This document shows positions 1-11,500 of a DNA stretch of 64,000 nucleotides, piece by piece; the stretch's first letter is position 1; each line of letters starts with the position of its first letter. Under the pieces are notes generated by a model, which did not search any database, had not been told where the DNA came from, and saw only the letters and a list, made by a program, of their open reading frames with translations. The position numbers and the translations under genes were made by a program. Origin of the DNA: Paenibacillus lutrae (lineage in GTDB: Bacteria; Bacillota; Bacilli; Paenibacillales; NBRC-103111); contig NZ_RHLK01000002.1 in the NCBI RefSeq assembly GCF_009757775.1, positions 245,852 to 309,851 of the forward strand. Direction: 5' to 3'.

Positions 1-1636
1 AACACCGTCCCGCTTGAAGCTGCTGTTGAATGAAGCTTCTTTTGCTTCCTCTTGCGGGCATTTGGAGTATATCCTGGTTGCCGGGGAACAATTCCCCCCA
101 TCCCTGCTGCGCAGGGCGACGGAAATCATTCCCCGGACCGCCGTATACAATGTATACGGGCCTACGGAAGCGACTATATATACGACAATTAAACGGCTGA
201 CGGCGGATAAGCCTATTACGATAGGGCAACCTCTTGTCAATTACGGGGTCTATATTGTAGACCGTGCCGACAAGTTGCTTCCTGCCGGTGCGATCGGGGA
301 ATTGTGTATTGCAGGCAACGGGCTGGCTCAAGGGTACGTAAACAAAGAAACGCTGACTAACGAGAAATTCGGACTCTTGCGGATTGACAGTGGAAGCGGT
401 TTATTGAAGGAAGAGCGGATTTACCGGACCGGCGATCTTGCCAGACGCCTGCCGGATGGCGATATTGATTTTCTCGGAAGATTGGATCATCAGGAGAAAA
501 TACGCGGGTTCCGGATTGAACTGGATGAGGTCAGCAGCCGCTTGCAGTCTTACCCGGGGGTCCGTGATTGTCTCGTTACCGTGAACAATGACGACACAGG
601 GGACAAATTCCTGACGGCTTATTATTTGGCGGAGCGCGAGATGACGGTAGATGATTTAACATCCCATTTATCAAAGTTCCTGCCTTACTATATGATTCCG
701 TCGCATTTCATCTGGCTGGAACAATTCCCGATGACCGCAAGCGGTAAAATAAGCTTGCGTGATCTGCCGCAGCCCGGCGGCCACCGCCCGCATCTGGGTG
801 TCGCTTATATGAAGCCGAGTACCGAAATCGAAACAACCATAGCTGGGTGCTGGTCCGCTGTTCTGAAAATAGACAACATCGGAGCGGGGGACAATTTCTT
901 TGATCTGGGCGGCAATTCGATCAAATTGATTGAACTGCTGTCCCAGATGGATTTGCATTTTCCCGGTGCCGTGCAAATTACCGACTTCTTTGTTCATCCG
1001 ACAATTGCCAAGCTGGCTAAGCATATTGAGGCAGGCCGGAGGGAGATTACAACCATAGAGCCTATGCAGCTCCCCGGAGAATATTTGAAACAGGCGGACC
1101 GGGAACGCGGACAAGAGAACGTTGTGCTGCGCTATAAACTGGGCCCGGCACTAAGCGGCATTCTAAACGAGCAGGCCGATAAAGACGGAGTCGGAACAGA
1201 CGATGTCCTGATCGGTTTATTTGCGTTTCTGCTGGCTGAAATCACCGGGTCCAAGGCATTTCACATAACGGTTTACCTGAAAGAAAGATTAGGATCCCTG
1301 CCTGTTGATTTAGCGGATCTGACGGATTTCACGAGCCTGTACAAGAAGATCAATAATCAACTGCTCGAGGCAGAGGCTTTGAACGATCCGGTAAGCCGGC
1401 AAAACAATTCCGGACGGGATCAGGTATATATCGGTTTTTCGAGTTCCACGCGGATGCCGGAATCTCTACGGGCATTGTTTGATCTTGTTTTGGTAGTATC
1501 GGGGCAGAACGGCGATCTGTCGCTCTTGCTGGAATATAACAGCCGTATGATGCAGGAAGACAAAATGAACGAAATTTTAGCGGGGATCGGACAGTTAATA
1601 GAAGTGGTTCATTCGCCATTGGCCAATCGACCGTAA
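1..1636 (+). CDS. NRPS subunit, C-terminal part (A-PCP-partial C), 5' truncated by window
   Basis: The reading frame is open from base 2, so the gene starts upstream of the window. The visible protein begins inside an adenylation domain (TPSRLKLLL, then YGPTEATIY, YRTGD, and the A10 lysine in TASGK). A peptidyl carrier follows, with the phosphopantetheine serine at codon 917-919 in DLGGNSIK. The remaining ~200 residues resemble the C-terminal lobe of a condensation domain (VLIGLFAFLLAEITG ... LPVDLADLTDFTSLYKKI ... LSLLLEYNSRM), but no HHxxxDG half is present. Visible specificity positions (GrsA 299, 301, 322, 330, 331) read L, A, V, I, Y, which is not enough to name the amino acid. It should pass its aminoacyl or peptidyl intermediate to the KS of the next gene. 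The truncated C lobe may serve as a docking surface (inference). Confidence 0.92.
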   Translation, partial: TPSRLKLLLNEASFASSCGHLEYILVAGEQFPPSLLRRATEIIPRTAVYNVYGPTEATIYTTIKRLTADKPITIGQPLVNYGVYIVDRADKLLPAGAIGELCIAGNGLAQGYVNKETLTNEKFGLLRIDSGSGLLKEERIYRTGDLARRLPDGDIDFLGRLDHQEKIRGFRIELDEVSSRLQSYPGVRDCLVTVNNDDTGDKFLTAYYLAEREMTVDDLTSHLSKFLPYYMIPSHFIWLEQFPMTASGKISLRDLPQPGGHRPHLGVAYMKPSTEIETTIAGCWSAVLKIDNIGAGDNFFDLGGNSIKLIELLSQMDLHFPGAVQITDFFVHPTIAKLAKHIEAGRREITTIEPMQLPGEYLKQADRERGQENVVLRYKLGPALSGILNEQADKDGVGTDDVLIGLFAFLLAEITGSKAFHITVYLKERLGSLPVDLADLTDFTSLYKKINNQLLEAEALNDPVSRQNNSGRDQVYIGFSSSTRMPESLRALFDLVLVVSGQNGDLSLLLEYNSRMMQEDKMNEILAGIGQLIEVVHSPLANRP

Positions 1637-1663
1637 CTTACACCAGTCAGGAAGTGAAGGAAC

Positions 1664-4600
1664 TTGATAAATCAGTTTGAGCATATTCGGCGGTTGACGC
1701 AGAGCGGCTCTTTGGGGAAGGATTTCTCGCCCCCCGCAATCGATAAACTCGACAAGAGAGAGATCGCGATTATCGGAATATCAGCCCGGATGGCCGCATG
1801 TAATCACGTAGATCAGTTCTGGGAACAGTTGCAAGCCGGGAAGGATTTCATCCGGACGATACCTTCGAACAGGAGGGCAGATCAAGAGAGTTTATTTCGA
1901 TCCCAAGGAATCCAGGCCGATGCCATTGAATATGCTCAAATTGGTTATTTAGATCAGGTGGATCGTTTTGATCCGCATTTTTTCTCGCTGTCTCCCAAAG
2001 AAGCGAGCTTTATTGACCCCAGTCAAAGACTGCTGCTCACAGAAATATGGAAGGCAATCGAAGATGCGGGATATGGAAGAGGCCAACTTGCCGGGTCAAA
2101 GACAGGCGTATACGTCGGCTATTCCAATGATCCGCTGAGTGATTATAAAACGCTGATTTTTAATGTTTGCCCGGAACAGGTGAACCAATCCGTTACGGGA
2201 AATTTAAAATCGGTCCTTGCAAGCCGGATCTCTTATCTGCTTGATTTGAAGGGACCGGCGATGGTTGTGGATACTTCCTGTTCTTCTTCCCTGGTCGCCG
2301 TTCATTTGGCCTGTCAGGCTTTGCGTGTTGGAGAATGCCGGACGGCGATTGCCGGGGGGGTAAACATCCGTCTGCTCAATATAGAGGGCGAGGAACACAA
2401 CAAGGTCGGAATCGAATCCTCGGACGGAAGAACCCGGACGTTCGACGCCAGTTCTGACGGTACCGGAGCGGGTGAAGGCGTAGCAGCTATAGTCCTGAAA
2501 CCGCTCAATCAAGCTGTGCTGGACGGGGACCATATCTATGCGGTTATTAAAAGCAGCGCAGTTAATCAAGACGGAAATTCTATCGGTCTAACAGCGCCTA
2601 ATTCACGCGCTCAGTCGGAGGTTATCGTAACGGCCTGGCAAGAAGCCGGTATTGACCCCGAGACGATTTCATATATCGAAGCTCACGGAACAGCGACGCA
2701 TTTGGGCGATCCTGTAGAGATTGACGGCTTAAGGCAGGCCTTTGAACAGCACACAGCCAAGCGTCAGTTCTGTGCCATAGGCTCTGTCAAAACCAATATA
2801 GGTCATCTGGACAGCTGTGCAGGAATGGCCGGCTTGGTCAAAATGACCCTTGCTTTATACCATAAGCAGATTCCTCCGCACCTTCATTTTAAGCGGCCTA
2901 ACCGGAGAATTCAGTTCGAAGGTTCACCTTTGTATGTGAACGATAGACTGATTCCGTTCCCTGCATCGGGACACCCCCGCCGGGGAGGTGTAAGTTCCTT
3001 CGGTTTAAGCGGAACGAACTGCCACCTGGTACTGGAGGAGGCTCCTCTTGAGGAGCTTTCCGCAGAGCAGCCTTCTACAGAAATCCTGACACTTAGTGCG
3101 GATGACGAGGCGATGCTGAAGGTTGTTGCGAGGAGCTATCTGGACATCTTGGATACAGTCGAAGCGGAATGCCGTTTGCGGGATTTCTGCTACAGCGTGA
3201 ATACAGGCAAGAAGCATCGAAAACACCGGGCCGCCTTGCTTGTTAACAGTATCGGAGCTGCCCGGCAGAAGCTTCAGGCGCTGCTGCTCCCAGAGGGGGC
3301 AGGGGCCCCAGAAGCACCAGAAGCACCAGAAGTACCAGAGACAGCCCCGCTTACATACAGGGGCAGCTATGAGATTATTCCGGAAACGGTGACGGACAAA
3401 GGTCCTAACCAGCTTTCCGTGCAGGATAAAAAAAGGCTGGACGCGGAGGCGGAGAAGCAAGCCGGACAATATGCACGTTCAGGAGGGAACGGTTCTGAGG
3501 CGGAGTTAGCCGAAATCGGCAGATTATATGTCCAAGGAGCAGATATTCCCTGGGAACGTGTCTATGCAGGCGGAAGCAGGCGCCGGATGAGGCTGCCTGT
3601 GTATCCGCTCCGGCAGGAGCGGTGCTGGCTGCCCCTGTCCGGTGCCGAAGAGGATCGTGAATCTTCCGGCAGCGGCTATTATACGGTGTCTTGGACACCT
3701 GCCGTATCTGACGTATCGGAACACACGAGTGCCCGGCAGGATGCACCGAGTCCCGTCCTGCTCATTACAGGCGAGGGCAGGCTTGGGACTGATCTTGCGG
3801 ATTTACTCAGAAGTGAAGGCCGGACTGTCCTGACAGCCCGCTTGGGAACGAGTTTCGTCCGGGTAGATGACCACAGCTATCAAATCACAAGCAGCGCAGA
3901 AGATTACGGGCGGGTGCTTGAAGATGCTGCGGAGCGGGGGATCGGACAAATCCTGTACATGCCGATGGCATCGCCGCAAGACGAGATCAAGCAGGTCAGC
4001 CAGCTTCGGGACAAACTCCGCAGCGGATTTCTGGGCTTGTTCAACCTTAACAAAGCATTGAATGGGACCGCGCTTTCTCATAAAGCGGAACTAGTCGTCA
4101 TTTCCTTAAGAGCCTCTGTAGTCACCGGCGAAGAGACAAGCGTATTTCCCGAGAATTATATGCTCTATGTGCTCGGCAAATCTATCCGGCTGGAGGGAAG
4201 TGCCGCGAAAGTCCGCTGTATCGATATGGATGGAAACGAAGACGCGAAACACATTCAAAGCGAGCTGTACACACCCGGTAGTCACGAGGTGGTGGCGTAC
4301 CGGGACGGGATCCGGTTCGTTGAGGAGCTTGATTTGTTAACGCACGTACAGCGCAAGGTTCCTGCCGTCTCCCTCAAAGAAGGCGGTGTGTACTTGATAA
4401 CGGGCGGCTCCGGGGAACTGGGAACGCTTGTTGCCCGCAGCCTTGCATCTGCCTGCAAAGTAAAGCTTGCGCTTCTTCAGCGGTCCGCTTCTCTGGATGA
4501 GGATCTTGTACAAGCCGTCAGGGAATCCGGCTCGGAGGTGCATGGCTTCCGCGCGGATATCAGCGATGAGGTGCAAGTCCGGCAGGCCTTAACCGGCATA

Positions 4601-5551
4601 AAGGAAACATTAGGAGCCATCGATGGTGTTATCCACTGCGCCGGGGCCGGAGTAGGCGAACGTGCGGGCAGCCTTCATGAGCAGAAGGAAGAAGAAGTGA
4701 TGAAACTGCTTGCCCCGAAGGTGATGGGGACTTGGCTTCTGCATGAAGAGACTAAGCGCGAGCAGCTCGATTTCTTTATCATGTTCTCCTCGATATCCTC
4801 GATATCAGGGGGCATCCATGATGGCGGTTACAGTGCGGCCAACGGCTATCTGGATTCTTTTGCGGGTTTCCGTCAGCTGGATGGCAGTCATGGAACAGCC
4901 ATTCAATGGCCGATGTGGCAGGTCACCGCGGGCAAATACGGAATCAGCGATAACACGCACATGTGCAAGACAATTCCTGACGCGAAGGCATTGTCTGTCT
5001 TTCATGATTTGATCAGCGCTTCAGAGAATAGGGTGGTGGCAGGTGAACCCCATCCGGCCGTCATCGACGCTCTCAGCACAGTCAGCATCCGAATGTCGGA
5101 GCGCCTGGCTGCTGAAGTCGGCAGACTGATTCCTGACCGGCCCGCCTTCTCTCCTAAAGAGGAGGAGGTCGTCCTCAAGGAAACGCAGCTTTCGTCCATC
5201 CAGCCCGTCCATCATAAAATCGCACAAATGTGGGCGAATGTGCTTGGGGTGAAAGCTGTCGGGGTGTATGAAAGTTTTTATGAGCTTGGCGGAGATTCGA
5301 TCTTAGCGACCCGGTTATTCCGGCTGCTTGAGCAAGAATATCCCGGACTGCTCCATGTTTCAGATATTTTCTCCTATCCGACTATTCACGAAATGGCGGT
5401 ATACATTGAAAAACTGTCTAAGCATATGTCGCAGCCGGAGGACGATGATGAGCTCGACTCGATATTGAATCGTTTGGCGGAAGGGCAATTGACTTCAGCA
5501 GAAGCGTCTAAACTTTTGAAAACGGTGAGTGATAACGAGTGGAAACCATAA
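1664..5551 (+). CDS. Trans-AT polyketide synthase subunit, KS-KR-ACP
   Basis: One PKS module. The ketosynthase (about residues 32-460) has the full Cys-His-His triad: C206 in DTSCSSS, H341 in EAHGTATHLGDP, H381 in KTNIGHLD. Between KS and KR only linker-type sequence is found, ending in the post-AT-like stretch RLPVYPLRQERCW; there is no GHSxG acyltransferase. The ketoreductase starts near residue 905 (TGGSGELG), with catalytic Y1056 in GGYSAANGY. No Asp stands at the B-type LDD position, so an A-type KR is likely (inference). The ACP serine is S1212 (ELGGDSI). The C-terminal helix ILNRLAEGQLTSAEASKLL looks like a docking segment matching the N-terminus of the next subunit. The start is TTG with AGGAAG upstream. 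The N-terminus lacks the docking helix seen in the next subunits. The end overlaps the next gene by 13 bases. Confidence 0.95.
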   Translation: MINQFEHIRRLTQSGSLGKDFSPPAIDKLDKREIAIIGISARMAACNHVDQFWEQLQAGKDFIRTIPSNRRADQESLFRSQGIQADAIEYAQIGYLDQVDRFDPHFFSLSPKEASFIDPSQRLLLTEIWKAIEDAGYGRGQLAGSKTGVYVGYSNDPLSDYKTLIFNVCPEQVNQSVTGNLKSVLASRISYLLDLKGPAMVVDTSCSSSLVAVHLACQALRVGECRTAIAGGVNIRLLNIEGEEHNKVGIESSDGRTRTFDASSDGTGAGEGVAAIVLKPLNQAVLDGDHIYAVIKSSAVNQDGNSIGLTAPNSRAQSEVIVTAWQEAGIDPETISYIEAHGTATHLGDPVEIDGLRQAFEQHTAKRQFCAIGSVKTNIGHLDSCAGMAGLVKMTLALYHKQIPPHLHFKRPNRRIQFEGSPLYVNDRLIPFPASGHPRRGGVSSFGLSGTNCHLVLEEAPLEELSAEQPSTEILTLSADDEAMLKVVARSYLDILDTVEAECRLRDFCYSVNTGKKHRKHRAALLVNSIGAARQKLQALLLPEGAGAPEAPEAPEVPETAPLTYRGSYEIIPETVTDKGPNQLSVQDKKRLDAEAEKQAGQYARSGGNGSEAELAEIGRLYVQGADIPWERVYAGGSRRRMRLPVYPLRQERCWLPLSGAEEDRESSGSGYYTVSWTPAVSDVSEHTSARQDAPSPVLLITGEGRLGTDLADLLRSEGRTVLTARLGTSFVRVDDHSYQITSSAEDYGRVLEDAAERGIGQILYMPMASPQDEIKQVSQLRDKLRSGFLGLFNLNKALNGTALSHKAELVVISLRASVVTGEETSVFPENYMLYVLGKSIRLEGSAAKVRCIDMDGNEDAKHIQSELYTPGSHEVVAYRDGIRFVEELDLLTHVQRKVPAVSLKEGGVYLITGGSGELGTLVARSLASACKVKLALLQRSASLDEDLVQAVRESGSEVHGFRADISDEVQVRQALTGIKETLGAIDGVIHCAGAGVGERAGSLHEQKEEEVMKLLAPKVMGTWLLHEETKREQLDFFIMFSSISSISGGIHDGGYSAANGYLDSFAGFRQLDGSHGTAIQWPMWQVTAGKYGISDNTHMCKTIPDAKALSVFHDLISASENRVVAGEPHPAVIDALSTVSIRMSERLAAEVGRLIPDRPAFSPKEEEVVLKETQLSSIQPVHHKIAQMWANVLGVKAVGVYESFYELGGDSILATRLFRLLEQEYPGLLHVSDIFSYPTIHEMAVYIEKLSKHMSQPEDDDELDSILNRLAEGQLTSAEASKLLKTVSDNEWKP
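3308..3340 (+). repeat. 9-bp tandem repeat in KS-KR linker
   Basis: CCAGAAGCA is repeated about 3.5 times, encoding an Ala-Pro-Glu linker (EAPEAPEVPE) where an AT domain would sit in a cis-AT PKS. It is in frame and probably variable in length. Confidence 0.7.
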
Positions 5552-8500
5552 AAAATTATATCTTGGAGCAGGTCGCTTCCAGGCAGTTATCGAAAGATGA
5601 AGCGAAAAAGCTGCTGAAAGACCTTCATTCGGATACGCCTGAAGTGCAGGCAGAAGATGTCGCAATTATCGGAATCTCCTGCCGTCTGCCGGGCGCCCGT
5701 AATAAAGAAGAGTTCTGGAGTATATTGGATAAGGGCGCATCCAGCATAGGGCCATTTCCCACTGGACGCAGAAAAGATGTCGATCATCTATTCGCCGTCA
5801 CGGACGAAGATCCGTATAAGATCGGCGGCTACTTGGAGGAACTGGATACATTTGATCACACGCATTTCCGAATCTCGCCCCGGGAAGCGGAATTAATGGA
5901 CCCGGCACAGCGTTTGTTTCTGCAAACAGCATGGGAAGCGCTTGAGGATGCCGGTATCGCAGGCACCCAAACCATGCATACGCTTACGGGTATCTATGTG
6001 GGGATCGACACGACCGGCGGCTCCAGTTATGCCAGATTGACGGAAGAGATTGACGATCCGTTAATGCTTGCCGGAGCCAGTACAAGTATAGTCGCGAGCC
6101 GGTTGAGTTACATTCTGGATTTGAAAGGTCCGGCACTTGTTGTCGACACGGCCTGCTCGTCCAGCCTTGTTGCCCTGCATATGGCATCCAAAGCCGTAGC
6201 ATCCGGAGAAGTCGGCATGGCTATCGTCGGAGGTGCTGCACTCTCGTATACACCGCTCGGGACACATATGCTGGATTCGACCGACAGCCGGATCCGCACC
6301 TTTGATAAAGAAGCGAGCGGAACTGTCTGGGGTGAAGGTATCAACGCGATCGTCTTAAAGCCGATTAGCGCGGCACTTCGCGACAAGAATAGCATCTATG
6401 CTGTCATAAAAGGCAGTGCGGTCAACAATGACGGCGCATCCAACGGGATTACGGCGCCGAATGCGAGATCGCAGGAGGAAGTCATAACGAGGGCCTGGAA
6501 GGATGCGGGGATCCAGCCCGATACCATCGATTATGTCGAAGCGCACGGGACCGGTACGAAGCTGGGTGATCCCATCGAAATTAAGGGTCTGACCGATGCC
6601 TTCCGGAAGTTCACGGACAGAAGACAGTTTTGCGGCATTGGTTCGGTAAAAACCAATATCGGTCATACCGTCGGCGCTTCCGGTCTTGCCTCCGTAATCA
6701 AGATGGCGCTCTCGTTGAAGAAAAAAGCGATTCCTCCGACTTTGAATGTCAGTCAGCCGAACCCGTTCATTCCATTCGATGACTCCCCGCTGTACATCCA
6801 TGATAAACGCACCGATTGGATAAGAGGAAGTCATGCTAGAAGATGCGGGGTGAGTTCCTTCGGGTTCAGCGGTACGAACTGCCATCTTATTATGGAAGAA
6901 GCGCCTTGGTCCGAGAATACGGCTGTACAAGCATCTGAGCCACAAAGCCACCTATTCACTTTATCCGCTAAAAGCCAAGAGGTGCTCAGCGATCTTGTAA
7001 GGCTATACTGCGGCTGGCTTGCCGCTCATCCGGCTTCAACTATCGGAGATATATGCAAGACCGTTAATTTAGGACGAACGCACCATCATTACCGTTTGGC
7101 CGTCACAGCAAGAAGCACAGCGGATCTGCTTAAGAAGCTGGAAGAACTGCCGAGCATCGGGTCTCTCACGCTTCCCTATCTAGGTCCTGATGTATACTGC
7201 GGTGTCCACAGCGTAGTGACTATGAAGACGGAGCATAACCGTGATAGAGTCTTGCTCGAGTCGGAAAAGAACGAGCTGACCCGCAAGGCAAACGAAAGCA
7301 TCCGTTTAATGGAGTCAACGGGTTCGCTGGAACCATTGATCAGTCAGATTAGCCGGTGGTATATCGAGGGGGCTGATATTCACTGGGGGTCCCTATACAA
7401 GAAGCACGATTACCGCACTTTACATCTTCCAACCTACCCCTTTGAGAAGCACAGACATTGGATTGAGCGGAAGACGGCGGACCAGGGAAGCGTATACAAG
7501 GGGCAGCTCCCGTCACTGCTGAACCGCCGGGCAGCCGCTTCTTACAAGCAATGTATCTATGAGGCGGCGCTAAGCCCGCTAGAGCATTGGTTTGTCTATG
7601 AACACCGGGTATTAGGTCAGTATATTCTTCCCGGCACCGTTTATCTGGAGCTCGCGCTCCAGGCAGCCGGTGATTATTTGGGCACCGGCTGCCTGGTCAT
7701 AGAGAACTTTCAGATCCTGAGTCCGCTGATCTTCGCGGAAGAGGAGGGGAAGGTAATCCAGACCGTGCTGCAGGAGCAGGGGGATTCCTGTTCTTTTCGT
7801 ATGGTCAGTTTGGAGAGTCAAGGCGCGAATGCGGCAGCCAGTGAGTGGACGGTTCACGCTTCGGGTGAGATCCGTTTATCGCAACTAGAGCAGTCCGGCC
7901 GGAACCATCTGCCAGATCTGCAAGATCTGATGCGCCGGCATGAGGAAGAAGCCGTGCTGCTTCCTGAGCGTAAGGATGACGGACTGGCACTGGGACTCAG
8001 GTGGCAGGGATCCGTACGGATAAAGGAACACCAGGGAGCGATTATCGCTAAATTGAGTCTTCCCGGCCAAGTTGCAGCGGAAACCAGCCAGTTTACCCTG
8101 CATCCCGCGCTGCTCGATATGGCCACGTCGATCGGAGCGATTAAGGACACGTCCAGCGGATTGTTTCTTCCGGTCTCGTACAGACAGCTTATTGTCCGCC
8201 GGGCTCTTCCGGCTGCATGCTACAGCTTAGCCGAGCCGCATGCTTCGAATGATCCGGATAAGGATGTTCTGAAATACAACATCACAATATGGGATGAATC
8301 AGGACAAGTCGCTGCTGAAATCCTGGATTATACTCTGATTCGGAAGAAAATCCTTCAGGGGCGTTTAAGCCCGCTAGGCCGCAGAGCCTGGCTGCCGGAG
8401 CCTTTAACAGCCGAGATGGGCGGGACTTTGCGGCCAGGCGGCACGGTTGTCATTTTTGCAGATGGACAAGGATGGTCCAACCGTATAGCGGCCTGTCTGG

Positions 8501-11500
8501 AGGAGCTGGGCGCGAATTGTGTATTCGTATACAGCGGCAGTGAGTATCGGTATGAAGAAGGGAATTATTTTGTAGGCAGTGATGAGCAGGATTATGTCCG
8601 GTTATTCGCTGATTTGAAACCTTTACCGGTCACACATATTGTATATATTCATCCGGGAGAAGCTCCTGCTTTTGCAGATATAGATACGGTAGAACGATTT
8701 GAGGCAAATCAGAAGGCAGGAGCGGACAGTCTGATTTTTACGACTAAAGCGCTGCTGCATCATCAATATACCCGGCAGATTCAGCTGGTGCTTTTGACCG
8801 GAACCGTTCATCCTGTCGATGGTCTTGAACAGACGCTGAACCCGGAAAGTGCTGCTCTGATAGGGCTGGCCAAAGTTATCGGGCAGGAATATGATCACCT
8901 TCCAAGCCGCTGCATTGATTTTGATGAAACGACTTCCGCTGAAACGATCCTACGCGAAATGGCAGCGTCCGATCATACTTTTGTGACAGCTTTCCGCAGA
9001 GGAGTCCGTTATCTGGAATACTTCGAAGAAGTGGAGGAGACGGAGGAAGCGGAGTCCAAGTTCGCCGAGCTTAAAACCGAGGGTGTGTACGTTGTAACCG
9101 GAGGGTTAGGCGGAATCGGTTATGAGACAAGTAAGGATTTCTTCGGGCAGAGCGGAGCGAATGTTGCTTTTGTTCATCGCACCCCGCTTCCAGGTTATCT
9201 GGATCTACTGAAGGGTACGGTGGAAGACAAACAGCTGCAGCGGCTGGCAAGACTCGAAGAGCTTAACGGACTTGGCATGCAAGCCGAATATCACGCCGCA
9301 GATATCGCCAGCTGGGATGATATGGATCTTTTGTTTTCAGAACTCAGAAGACAGTATGGCAGGATAAACGGCATTATTCATTGTGCGGGCATAGCAGGCA
9401 GCGGGTTGATGCTCCGCAAGGATATCCAGTCGTTTTATAAGGTTATGGAGCCCAAAATAAAAGGAACATGGGTCTTGGACCGGTTAACTTTACAGGATGA
9501 GCTTGATTTCCTGATTACTTTCTCCTCCGTCGCCTCCCTGATCGGGGGAATCGGACAGAGTGATTATACGGCGGCCAATTACTTCCTGGACCGTTATGCG
9601 GATTACCGCACAAAGCAGGGAAGAAGAACGTTGAACCTTAACTGGGCTGCGTGGGGCGAAACGGGAATGGCGGCTGATCACGGCGTCAATAAGGACACCA
9701 TCTTCAAAACACTCCGTACGGATCAGGCGCTTGAACTCTGGGGGCGCGTCCTGCAAAGCGACTTGTCCCAGGCAGTTGTCGGCGAACTGAATCTTGAAGA
9801 TACGGGGCTGCTTGGACAGCACAAGCTGATGCGTCTGTCACCGAATGTGAGAGCCGCATTGGAAGCGCAGCGGCACGCAGGGGCTAGCGGGAAGAAGGTT
9901 GCGGTGAATAAACAGGCCGCACCTCGCGTCGAGCTAACGGGTAAAGCGGACCATGTTTACAGCGAAACAGAACTTCGTATCGGGCAAATATGGGGCCAGG
10001 TCCTGGGTTTAACCCGCATTGATATATACAGCGATATTTACAGCTTGGGGGGTGACTCCATCCTTGCTATCCATATCTGCAATCAGATTTCGGAACAGTT
10101 TGATGAGAAGGTGGTAATCAGTCATCTCTTTGAGCACCCTACCATTCACCAGCTGTCCGTATATATGGAAAGTCTGAAACATCCGGACGGGCATGCAGCC
10201 GGGGCAGCGACTGCGGAAACGACCGCGGAAACGAAGGGTCCTAGCCAGTTGGAACAACGAACGGAGCCGCTAACAGAGCCGCCAAAAGAACAGGTAAAGG
10301 AGCAGCAAGTGTTTCAAGCGGAGCTGAAATCCGAAGAGTATTCCGAGCATGAGCTTACAAGCTCGCAGAAGCGCATCTGGTTCCTGCAGCAATATGACCC
10401 TCAGCTTGTTACTTACAATCTTGTGTCCAGCCTTCATCTCTATCATGAGCTTGATCTGGAGAAGCTGGAAGCGGCTATGAACAGTCTCATCATGCGGCAC
10501 GATATGCTGAGGGCGGTGTTCTCGGATAAAGACGGACAGCCGCAGCAGAAGGTGCTTCCGGACTATTCGATGAAGCTAGAGTATATGGAGCTGACCGGAG
10601 AAGCTGCGGAGGAGCGCTTGGAAATGCTGCTTATCGAGGAGCAGCATACCGTATTTGACCTGTCCAAGCCGCTGCTGCGCGGGAAGCTGTTTAAGCTTGG
10701 AAGCGAGCACTACTGCTTGTCCGTAAGCTTCCACCATCTCATTATGGATGGCTGGAGCACCCGCATCTTTTTTGAAGAATTAAGAGAATTGTATGTGCAG
10801 AATCAGAGTGGTGAAGCGCTCTCGCTGAAGCCGCTTGCCAGACAATATACAGACTACGCGGATGAGCAGAAGAACTGGATCGCCAGTAAGGAAGCGGATC
10901 AGATGGAACATTACTGGCTGGAAGAATTGGCTAAACCTCTTCCGGTTCTTAGCATGCCTCTGGACTATAACAGACCGCACATGCAGACATTCGAGGGGAG
11001 TCATGTGTCCAAACGAATGGATGCGAACACCTTCATCCGTCTCAAAGAAGTAACGAAGCGTCAAGGCGTTACCATGAACATGATCCTGCTGTCCGCGTAT
11101 GCTTTCCTGCTGCACAAAGTCAGCGGAGACAAAGATATTATAATCGGTTATCCGGTTGCGGGGAGAGATCGTCATGAGTATGAAAGGGTGCTCGGCCTGT
11201 TCATGAACATGACCTGCATCAGATTCAAGATGGGCGAGATGCAGACGCTGGAAGAACTGATCCAGTATACCAAGGCCAAATGTCTGGATGCCTACCGCAA
11301 CGGTTCTTATCCGTTTGAAAATATTGTCGCGAAGCTCAATCCGGATCGCGATCTCAGCAGAAGTCCGATTTTCTCCACGATGTTCCAGTATTTTGAATAC
11401 GCGCAGGAGAACCGCGGTTTAAGCCAATTCGACCTGTCCTTGATTTGTAAGGAAGAGAGCGATGAGATAAGCATCCGCTTAGAATACAACATTGCGCTGT

